DNA of 6,440 bases, from positions 1-6,440 of the forward strand of contig CAMLMA010000099.1 in the NCBI GenBank assembly GCA_946481065.1, written 5' to 3'. The first letter of the stretch is position 1. The number at the start of each line of letters is the position of its first letter. Position numbers and translations under genes: made by a program. The notes below the pieces were generated by a model. It did no database searches. It was not told the origin of the DNA and saw only the letters and a list, made by a program, of their open reading frames with translations. Shown piece after piece: positions 1 to 5,751 of the stretch. Origin of the DNA: an uncultured Nitrosomonadales bacterium (lineage in GTDB: Bacteria > Pseudomonadota > Gammaproteobacteria > Burkholderiales > Methylophilaceae).

Positions 1-259
1 TCTGCACATCGTATTCGATGAGGTCGCCGTAGATGTTCTGGTCGGCTTTGTGGATCGCCGCATTGCCGATGGATTTCAGTTTGCGGTCGAAATATAGCTC
101 AAGCTTGTCGCCCTCGACGATGGCGGTGTCCGGGGTGATGATGTCGGCTGGGGGCGCGGCTTCGGATGCGACTTGCGTGCCCGTCTCTTCTGCGTGGGCA
201 TGGACCTGGATCAAGAATACAAGCGCAACGGTGAGGGTTTTAACTGCAGTTTTTACCAT
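1..259 (-). CDS. lptD: LPS-assembly protein LptD, N-terminal part (runs off left edge)
   Basis: This is the first 86 codons of a minus-strand gene, read from an ATG at 259 down to position 1 with no stop. It begins MVKTAVKTLTVALVFLIQVH and has a Sec-type signal peptide: two lysines, a hydrophobic core, and likely cleavage after Ala-His-Ala near residue 23. A low-complexity linker rich in Ala, Pro and Thr follows. From about residue 48 comes the periplasmic LptA/OstA-like beta-jellyroll start, with VEGDKLELYFDRKLKSIGNA and then KADQNIYGDLIEYDVQ. LptD with lipoprotein LptE inserts lipopolysaccharide into the outer leaflet of the outer membrane; the C-terminal barrel lies outside the window. Placement divergent from amgK-murU matches the arrangement known in pseudomonads and other proteobacteria. 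No strong Shine-Dalgarno is visible before the ATG. The visible part contains no cysteine. An LptA-like protein is the alternative, but the signal, linker and neighbours favour LptD. Confidence 0.88.
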   Translation of the reverse strand, partial: MVKTAVKTLTVALVFLIQVHAHAEETGTQVASEAAPPADIITPDTAIVEGDKLELYFDRKLKSIGNAAIHKADQNIYGDLIEYDVQ

Positions 260-305
260 GTAATTTTATTCAGCTCGAGGCTGTGAGCGCGTGTTTCTTT
301 TGTGG

Positions 306-334
306 GTGATAAAATCGCATAAATTCGATGTCAT
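306..334 (-). promoter_or_regulatory. Candidate sigma70 promoter for lptD
   Basis: Read on the minus strand, ATGACA at 334-329 (5 of 6 to TTGACA) is followed by a 17-base spacer and TATCAC at 311-306 (4 of 6 to TATAAT). A transcript would start near 299, giving a leader of about 40 bases before the lptD ATG at 259. The spacing is ideal but the -10 is mediocre, so this is a by-eye candidate only. Its -10 shares two bases with the amgK -10 on the other strand. Confidence 0.35.
307..315 (+). promoter_or_regulatory. Extended -10 promoter for the amgK operon
   Basis: TGATAAAAT at 307-315 is an extended -10 element: TG, one base, then TAAAAT (5 of 6 to TATAAT). No good -35 hexamer lies at the expected 287-292, which is typical where an extended -10 compensates. 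Transcription would begin near 321-323, leaving a leader of about 75 bases before the amgK ATG at 397. It is the only convincing promoter ahead of the whole rightward gene set. It also argues against the upstream in-frame ATG at 328, which would leave a leader of only a few bases. Confidence 0.55.
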
Positions 335-396
335 GGCAATCCATAATTTGCCCCGCCGCGCATGGCGCAGGCGTGTCCACCAAGCCCGGGAACCTC

Positions 397-1392
397 ATGC
401 AAACCAGATCCGAACAACTTCAATCCTGGCTATCCGAAGTGCTGCCACAGGGCGGCCATTCGCTCTCGCCCGCTTCTGCCGACGCGAGCTTCCGCCGTTA
501 TTTCCGCGTCGATCTTGGCGATCGGACATTGATCGTCATGGATGCGCCGCCCGCCCACGAGGATTGCGAACCGTTCGTGCGCATCGCGCAACTCTTCCTC
601 AAGGCAGGGTTGCACGTGCCGCAGGTACTCGCTCAAGACTTGCGGCAGGGGTTCCTGTTGCTGACCGATCTTGGTACGCGTACGTATCTCGAGGCCCTGG
701 CGCCGGAGAACGCCGGTGACATGTATCGCGAGGCCTACCAGGCACTGGTGACGCTGCAATTGGCCAGCAAACCGGGTGTGCTTCCGGATTACGACGAGGC
801 GCTGCTCACACGCGAGATGCAACTCTTCCCCGACTGGTATGTGTCGCGGCACTTGGGCCGGGAGTTGACGGCAGCGCAGCAGCAAGTGCTGGGGCAAGTG
901 TTCGCCACGCTAAACCGCAACATCCTTGGCCAGGGGCAGGTGTATGTGCACCGCGACTACCATTCCCGCAACCTCATGGTATGCGACACCAACCCGGGGG
1001 TGCTGGATTTTCAGGATGCGGTCCATGGCGCGATCACCTACGACCTGGTGTCGCTGCTCAAGGATGCTTACATCGCATGGCCGGAAGAGCAGGTGCTGGA
1101 TTGGGCCGTACGCTACTGGCAGGCCGCAAGAACGGCACACTTGCCGGTGCCGGCTGATTTCTCCGAGTTCTACCGGGATTTCGAGTGGATGGGCGCGCAG
1201 CGCCATATCAAGATACTGGGGATATTCGCCCGCCTCTATTATCGCGATGGCAAGGAGAATTACCTTAAGGATATGCCGCTGGTGATGGATTACCTGCGTC
1301 GTGTCTGTGCGCGTTATGTCGAATTGCGACCACTGTTGCGTCTGCTTGACGAGCTGCACGACAGCAAGCCTGAAGTCGGGTATACCTTCTGA
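397..1392 (+). CDS. amgK: N-acetylmuramate/N-acetylglucosamine anomeric kinase AmgK
   Basis: A 331-residue cytoplasmic sugar kinase of the aminoglycoside phosphotransferase (APH/choline kinase) fold. In the family it phosphorylates MurNAc and GlcNAc at C1; MurNAc-1-phosphate then passes to MurU in the anabolic peptidoglycan recycling route. Seen here: an N-lobe with ASFRRYFRV, an expected nucleotide-loop position, and VMDAPP; a hinge region LLLTDLGTRTYL; the catalytic-loop Brenner motif VHRDYHSRNLM with Asp187 as likely catalytic base and Asn192; and the metal-binding DFQDA at Asp204-Asp207. Length is normal for the family. The start at 397 is chosen because an in-frame ATG at 328 gives 23 extra residues of unlikely composition, lacks a ribosome site and lies almost on the predicted transcription start; a weak GGGA sits at 388-391 before 397. 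The stop overlaps the murU start by one base. A true antibiotic phosphotransferase is unlikely given the murU partner. Confidence 0.93.
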   Translation: MQTRSEQLQSWLSEVLPQGGHSLSPASADASFRRYFRVDLGDRTLIVMDAPPAHEDCEPFVRIAQLFLKAGLHVPQVLAQDLRQGFLLLTDLGTRTYLEALAPENAGDMYREAYQALVTLQLASKPGVLPDYDEALLTREMQLFPDWYVSRHLGRELTAAQQQVLGQVFATLNRNILGQGQVYVHRDYHSRNLMVCDTNPGVLDFQDAVHGAITYDLVSLLKDAYIAWPEEQVLDWAVRYWQAARTAHLPVPADFSEFYRDFEWMGAQRHIKILGIFARLYYRDGKENYLKDMPLVMDYLRRVCARYVELRPLLRLLDELHDSKPEVGYTF

Positions 1393-2105
1393 TGAAGGCC
1401 ATGATCCTGGCCGCCGGGCGTGGCGAACGTATGCGCCCTCTGACCGATGTGACGCCGAAACCCTTGCTCGAGGTCGGCGGCAAGCCGTTGATCGTATGGC
1501 ATCTGGAACGACTGGCCGAAGCCGGTTTTCGGGATGTCGTCATCAATCATGCGCATCTTGGCGCACAGATCGAAGCCCGCCTCGGGAACGGCGCAAGCTG
1601 GGGCCTGTCTATCCGGTACTCGGCTGAAGCCACTGCGCTGGAAACGGCAGGCGGTATCGCCAACGCCTTGTCCATGCTGGGGCCGGAAGCCTTTATGGTC
1701 GTCAATGGCGATACTTTCACCGATATCGATTTCCGTGCCTTGCAACATGCCCTGCAACCGGGCGATGATGCCCACCTGGTGCTTGTAGACAACCCGCCGC
1801 AACACCCTGGCGGCGATTTCGCCTGGCATGACGGCAGGGTGATGTCGGCAGGGGAGCCGAGGCTGACTTTTTCCGGTACCGGCGTCTATCGTCCAGCGCT
1901 GTTCGATTCAGTGCGGCCCGGTGACTCGGCGAAACTTGCGCCACTTTTGCATGCGGCGATCTCGGTGGGCAAGGTTTCGGCTACGTATCATCGTGGTGTA
2001 TGGCACGATATCGGGACGCCGCAACGATTACAGGAACTGGATAGCGAATTGAAAGCGAAACATCCGAAAGTGAAGCATGGTGGGAAAGTGAAGCATGGTG
2101 GATAG
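1392..2105 (+). CDS. murU: N-acetylmuramate alpha-1-phosphate uridylyltransferase MurU
   Basis: A 237-residue cytoplasmic nucleotidyltransferase with a Rossmann-like GT-A fold. The family joins MurNAc-1-phosphate and UTP to give UDP-MurNAc, bypassing the MurA/MurB steps. The N-terminal signature is LAAGRGERMRPLT followed by PKPLLEVGGKPL, the nucleotide-binding and catalytic loop with its Arg and Lys. Further landmarks are VINHAHLG near residue 51, an ETAGGI sugar-site motif, VVNGDTFTDIDF with metal-ligand candidate Asp107, TFSGTGVYRPALF, and the C-terminal WHDIGTPQRL with Asp206. These match MurU more closely than the general glucose-1-phosphate nucleotidyltransferases. Start ATG 1392 overlaps the amgK TGA as TGATG, which implies translational coupling; no strong ribosome site is seen. 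The protein is about a dozen residues longer than I expect for MurU because the C-terminus ends in a duplicated KVKHGG unit encoded by an 18-base tandem repeat. Confidence 0.93.
   Translation: MKAMILAAGRGERMRPLTDVTPKPLLEVGGKPLIVWHLERLAEAGFRDVVINHAHLGAQIEARLGNGASWGLSIRYSAEATALETAGGIANALSMLGPEAFMVVNGDTFTDIDFRALQHALQPGDDAHLVLVDNPPQHPGGDFAWHDGRVMSAGEPRLTFSGTGVYRPALFDSVRPGDSAKLAPLLHAAISVGKVSATYHRGVWHDIGTPQRLQELDSELKAKHPKVKHGGKVKHGG
2067..2102 (+). repeat. Two-copy 18-base tandem repeat at the murU/pepP junction
   Basis: Unit 1 (2067-2084) is AAAGTGAAGCATGGTGGG and unit 2 (2085-2102) differs only in its last base (A for G). The units are in frame with murU and encode KVKHGG twice, directly before the murU stop. 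A degenerate third relative, AAAGCGAAACATCCG, precedes them at 2052-2066 (KAKHP). Each 18-base unit carries an ATG; the second is the likely pepP start at 2095, while the first (2077) opens a four-codon frame closed by TGA at 2089. The near identity points to a recent slippage or unequal-exchange duplication. Confidence 0.9.
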
Positions 2106-3414
2106 CAAGGTGAATATCAAAGAGTTTCGCGCGCGGCGAGCCAGATTGCTCGCCGATATGGGCGAGGGTGTCGCATTGATCCCAACCGCACCGGAGGCGA
2201 TCCGTAATCGTGACAGCCACTACCCCTATCGTTTCGATAGTTACTTCCATTATCTGACCGGTTTCCGGGAGCCCGAGGCTGTGCTCGTTCTGGTCGCGGG
2301 CGCCGATCCGAAAAGCATCCTCTTCTGTCGCGACAAGGACATGGAGCGCGAGATATGGGACGGATTCCGTTATGGGCCGGCGGCGGCGCAGTCCACGTTC
2401 GGCGTCGACGAGGCCTACAGCATCACCCAACTGGACGAGTGGGCGCTCGAACATCTGGCCAACCAGCCCCGGCTCTACTATAGCCTTGGTGGCGATACTG
2501 CCTGGGATCGGCGGGTGATGCGCTGGCTGAACGATCTCCGCGGCCAGGCAAGGAGCGGCGTCAGCGCTCCGGCGGCACTGCATGACGTACGTCCACTGAT
2601 CGACGAGATGCGTTTATATAAATCTGCCTTTGAACTCGACATCATGCGCAGGGCAGCGCAGATCTCGGCTGAGGCCCATCGACGCGCGATGCAGGCGGTG
2701 CGCCCGAACATGATGGAATATGAGATCGAGGCTGAGTTGCTGCATACCTTCTATCAGCATGGCAGCCGGTCGCCCGCCTATAGTTCGATCGTAGCCGGCG
2801 GCGCCAATGCTTGCGTGCTGCACTATGTGGAGAATGATGCGCAGCTGAAGAATGGCGACCTGTTGTTGATCGACGCGGGTTGTGAGCTGGACGGTTATGC
2901 TTCGGATATCACGCGCACCTTCCCCGTTGGAGGGAAGTTCAGCGGTCCGCAGAAGGATCTTTACGAACTGGTGCTGGCCGCCCAGGCTGCTGCGATCGAG
3001 GCAGCGAAGCCCGGGGCGCACTGGAACATGCCGCACGAAGCGGCGCTGGAAGTCCTGATCGGCGGTTTCATCCATTACGGGCTTTGCAAGGGTAGCCCGG
3101 AGGCGGTGCTGGAATCGGGCGATTACCGGCGCTTCTACATGCACCGTACCGGCCACTGGCTGGGGCTGGATGTGCATGATGCCGGTGAATACAAACAAAA
3201 GAACGGTGAATGGCGACTGTTGCAGCCTGGTATGACGTTGACGGTGGAACCTGGCTGTTATGTCCGGCCCGCTGACGATGTGCCAGAGCCGTTCTGGAAT
3301 ATCGGTATCCGTATCGAAGATGACGTTGCCATCACCGAGACGGGCTGCGAAGTGCTGACAATCGCCGCGCCCAAGACCGTATTCGACATCGAAACCCTGA
3401 TGGCGCGCGGATGA
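2095..3414 (+). CDS. pepP: Xaa-Pro aminopeptidase (aminopeptidase P, PepP)
   Basis: A 439-residue cytoplasmic dimanganese peptidase that removes an N-terminal residue preceding proline (family M24B). The N-terminal AMP_N domain (about residues 5-140) contains RRARLLADM, SHYPYRFDSYFHYLTGF and PEAVLVL. The C-terminal pita-bread domain (about 180-430) shows the metal ligands in order: Asp260 in LLLIDAG, Asp271 in ASDITRTFP, His354 in HRTGHWLGLDVHD, Glu385 in LTVEPG and Glu408 in GIRIEDD. These sit at or within two residues of the numbering of the E. coli enzyme, so length and architecture are standard and the active site looks intact. From ATG 2095 it overlaps murU by 11 bases, with GGGA at 2082-2085 as a loose ribosome site. 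A GTG at 2110, preceded by GGTGGA at 2097-2102 with a seven-base spacer, is a credible alternative that would remove five residues. The pairing with ubiH downstream matches enterobacteria. Confidence 0.95.
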   Translation: MVDSKVNIKEFRARRARLLADMGEGVALIPTAPEAIRNRDSHYPYRFDSYFHYLTGFREPEAVLVLVAGADPKSILFCRDKDMEREIWDGFRYGPAAAQSTFGVDEAYSITQLDEWALEHLANQPRLYYSLGGDTAWDRRVMRWLNDLRGQARSGVSAPAALHDVRPLIDEMRLYKSAFELDIMRRAAQISAEAHRRAMQAVRPNMMEYEIEAELLHTFYQHGSRSPAYSSIVAGGANACVLHYVENDAQLKNGDLLLIDAGCELDGYASDITRTFPVGGKFSGPQKDLYELVLAAQAAAIEAAKPGAHWNMPHEAALEVLIGGFIHYGLCKGSPEAVLESGDYRRFYMHRTGHWLGLDVHDAGEYKQKNGEWRLLQPGMTLTVEPGCYVRPADDVPEPFWNIGIRIEDDVAITETGCEVLTIAAPKTVFDIETLMARG

Positions 3415-4580
3415 CCATGTCCAAACCGATCATCATCGGCGGCGGTCCGGTCGGCGCGACGCTGGCACTGGCACTGCAACAACAGGGGGTCGCGACGACC
3501 GTTCTCGAAGCGCGCCCGCGTGGTGCTTCGCATCGAGACCAGCGCGCTCTGGCGTTGTCTTTCGGGAGCCGCATGATCCTGGAGCGGTTGGGCCTGTGGC
3601 AGGCGCTAGCCAATGACGCGACCGCGATCGACCGCATCCATATCTCCCAGCGCGGCAGTTTCGGCAGAAGCCTGTTGAAGGCCGAAGATCATGGTCAGGA
3701 GGCGCTGGGCTACGTGGTTTCCTATGGCGCGCTTTCGCAAGTGCTGGATGACGCATTGACGCAACAGGCGGAAGTGGAAGTCTTGTATGGCGCCGAAGCC
3801 AGGTTGCTAGAGCCTGGGCCACATGCGGCGGTGGTCGATTTCGTCGTGGCAGACCAGCCGCATCGCCAGGAGACCAGCCTTGCCGTGCTGGCGGATGGTG
3901 GTCGTGGATTGGGAGAGATCCCGGGCATCACCAGGAAGACCAAGGAATACGGACATGACGCCCTCGTTTCCATAGTGCGGTGCGAGTTGCCGCATGACAA
4001 TGTGGCCTACGAGCGATTCACGCCGGCTGGTCCAATGGCGCTGCTACCCAATGGGCCACATGATTTTTCTCTGGTATGGACAGGCGCATCGGCCGATATC
4101 GAACAGCTGCTCGCGCTCGACGATCAGTCGTTCCTCCAAAGCCTGCATGCCCAGTTCGGTGATCGCGTAGGACGTTTTCTGACCATCGGTAAACGGCTCA
4201 GCTTCCCGCTCAGGCTGTCCTATCTGGAGCCGAGCACGGCACCGCATCTCGCCATCATCGGCAATGCTGCCCAGACCATGCATCCTGTGGCCGGCCAGGG
4301 ATTCAATGTCGGCATGCGTGACGCCTGGGAGCTGGCGAACGTTGTGTCGTCACATCCGGTCGACGCCTGGGGCAGCGAAACGATGCTAGATAGCTACCGC
4401 CAGCAGCGCCGTCAGGACACCCGGGGCGGCGTGCTGTTCACTGACTTCCTCGTCAATACCTTCTCGAATGATGTCGTTGGCTTGTCCGGATTACGTGCGC
4501 TTGCGCTCAGCATGTTGGATGTCGCGCAGCCGCTGAAACATCGCCTGGTACGCAAGATGAGCTATGGCGCACGTGGCTGA
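3411..4580 (+). CDS. ubiH: 2-octaprenyl-6-methoxyphenol hydroxylase UbiH (FAD monooxygenase)
   Basis: A 389-residue class A flavoprotein monooxygenase of the UbiH/COQ6 family, which hydroxylates the aromatic ring of ubiquinone intermediates (C1 position for UbiH) using NAD(P)H and O2 on the cytoplasmic side of the membrane. Seen here: an N-terminal FAD-binding GGGPVG at residues 10-15, DQRALALS at 43-50, the dual FAD/NAD(P)H motif LADGGRG around Asp162, and the second FAD motif GNAAQTMHPVAGQGFNVG starting at Gly284. Asn and Gln in GNAAQ, where relatives have GDAAH, are characteristic of UbiH itself, which decides the name. The start ATG overlaps the pepP TGA as ATGA; a second ATG at 3417 is possible, with GGA five bases before it. 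Length is normal. The next gene is a family paralogue, as expected where several ring positions need separate hydroxylases. Confidence 0.9.
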   Translation: MTMSKPIIIGGGPVGATLALALQQQGVATTVLEARPRGASHRDQRALALSFGSRMILERLGLWQALANDATAIDRIHISQRGSFGRSLLKAEDHGQEALGYVVSYGALSQVLDDALTQQAEVEVLYGAEARLLEPGPHAAVVDFVVADQPHRQETSLAVLADGGRGLGEIPGITRKTKEYGHDALVSIVRCELPHDNVAYERFTPAGPMALLPNGPHDFSLVWTGASADIEQLLALDDQSFLQSLHAQFGDRVGRFLTIGKRLSFPLRLSYLEPSTAPHLAIIGNAAQTMHPVAGQGFNVGMRDAWELANVVSSHPVDAWGSETMLDSYRQQRRQDTRGGVLFTDFLVNTFSNDVVGLSGLRALALSMLDVAQPLKHRLVRKMSYGARG

Positions 4581-5742
4581 GGCGATGCAGGCGCAAATCG
4601 TCGTGGTCGGCGCCGGGCTGGTCGGCGCCGCTGCGGCGCTCGCGCTCACGCAGAACGGTTTGCATGTGATGCTGGTGGACGGTCAACCCGCTGCATCTGG
4701 GCCGACACCGACAGAATGGGATCAACGCATCTACGCGATCACGCCCGGCAATCAGCGATGGCTGGATTCGCTCGGTATATGGCAGCGCATGGATAGTGAT
4801 CGCATCTGCAAGGTCGAGCGCATGCAAGTGTGGGGGGATGACAGCCGCTCCTCGCTGACCTTCGATGCCTATGAGGCAAGCCTGCCCAGCCTGGGCTTTA
4901 TCCTGGAAGCACGCCAACTTGAACAGGCGTTGCGTTTGCGCTTGCAGGAACTTGGGGTCGCCATGCTGCCGGATAGCAAGGTCGAGGCCTTGTCTTTCGG
5001 AGGTGAACAGCCAGAATTGGTGCTGGCAGGCGGCCAGACGCTCAAGGCGCCGCTGATCGTTGCCGCAGATGGCGGCAACTCTGTGGTGCGCCAATATGCA
5101 GGCCTGACGAGCATGCGCCATGCTTATGATGAACTTGGCGTCGTCGCCAACTTTACATGTGCATTGCCCCATGGCTGTATCGCACGTCAGTGGTTCCGTG
5201 AAGATGGCGTGCTGGCATGGCTGCCGCTACCCGGAAATCGTATCTCCATGGTCTGGTCGACGCGCAGGCATGAGGAATTGCTTTCCATGGACGAGGCGTC
5301 ACTTTGCCAGACTGTTGCCGCTGCCGGCGCTGGTGTCCTAGGTGATTTGCGCTTGATCGGCAGCCCTGCGGCGTTCCCGCTCAATCTGCAATCGACCGAT
5401 CGATTGGTGATGCCAGGACTCGTCTTGACCGGTGATGCGGCGCATCAAGTCCATCCCTTGGCTGGGCAGGGCGTCAACCTGGGATTCCGGGACGTCATCC
5501 AGCTGGCCAACACACTTGCCGAGCGTCGACCACAGGAGGCTCTGGGCGATCTGATGCTACTCAGGCGTTATGAACGATCACGCAAAATCGATCTTGTGGC
5601 GATGCGACATATCACGCACGGGCTGCACGAGCTGTTCGGTCAGCCACAGCCCTTGATCAGGCGAATACGCAATCTTGGCCTGGACTTCACCAACCGGCAA
5701 GGTTGGCTGAAGAAACAACTCATTAAACACGCGACTACATAA
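4564..5742 (+). CDS. UbiH/UbiF/UbiI-family FAD-dependent ubiquinone hydroxylase
   Basis: A 392-residue paralogue of the preceding gene, from the same FAD monooxygenase family. Landmarks: GAGLVG at residues 16-21 (dinucleotide fold), DQRIYAI at Asp53-Arg55, AADGGNSVVR around Asp169, and GDAAHQVHPLAGQGVNLG beginning at Gly290. The GDAAH form separates it from UbiH and places it with UbiF (C6 hydroxylase) or UbiI/VisC (C5 hydroxylase). The position right after pepP-ubiH is that of ubiI in E. coli, but the motif text resembles both, so I leave the symbol blank. Regioselectivity in this family cannot be read from motifs, and some betaproteobacterial members act on more than one carbon. From ATG 4564 it overlaps ubiH by 17 bases; ATG 4585, four bases after the ubiH stop, would give a 385-residue protein starting just before the FAD fold. 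Neither start has a well-spaced ribosome site. Confidence 0.88.
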   Translation: MAHVAEAMQAQIVVVGAGLVGAAAALALTQNGLHVMLVDGQPAASGPTPTEWDQRIYAITPGNQRWLDSLGIWQRMDSDRICKVERMQVWGDDSRSSLTFDAYEASLPSLGFILEARQLEQALRLRLQELGVAMLPDSKVEALSFGGEQPELVLAGGQTLKAPLIVAADGGNSVVRQYAGLTSMRHAYDELGVVANFTCALPHGCIARQWFREDGVLAWLPLPGNRISMVWSTRRHEELLSMDEASLCQTVAAAGAGVLGDLRLIGSPAAFPLNLQSTDRLVMPGLVLTGDAAHQVHPLAGQGVNLGFRDVIQLANTLAERRPQEALGDLMLLRRYERSRKIDLVAMRHITHGLHELFGQPQPLIRRIRNLGLDFTNRQGWLKKQLIKHATT

Positions 5743-5745
5743 GGA
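5741..5745 (+). promoter_or_regulatory. Strong ribosome binding site for dsbC
   Basis: AAGGA lies six bases before the ATG at 5752 and overlaps the TAA stop of the preceding hydroxylase gene by two bases. It is the clearest Shine-Dalgarno in the window and fixes the dsbC start. It suggests dsbC is translated independently of upstream ribosomes, unlike the overlapping genes before it. Confidence 0.75.
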
Positions 5746-5751
5746 ATCAGG

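Noticed and set aside
328..396. Upstream in-frame ATG at 328 as the amgK start
   Set aside because: It adds 23 residues of atypical composition, has no ribosome site, and lies within a few bases of the predicted transcription start.
291..719. Plus-strand open frame (142 codons) overlapping amgK in another frame
   Set aside because: Arginine-rich out-of-frame reading of amgK, with no homology I recognise; the amgK frame carries the kinase motifs.
397..1392. Aminoglycoside resistance phosphotransferase
   Set aside because: The Brenner and DFQDA motifs are shared by the whole APH superfamily; the one-base overlap with murU and divergence from lptD indicate the sugar kinase AmgK.
1981..2583. 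Minus-strand open frame (200 codons) opposite the murU end and pepP start
   Set aside because: Its translation is driven by the reverse complement of the tandem repeat and the PepP coding sequence, and it looks like no known protein.
4507..5172. Minus-strand open frame (221 codons) opposite the ubiH/hydroxylase junction
   Set aside because: Antisense to conserved FAD-binding coding sequence, with no plausible ribosome site or recognisable domain.
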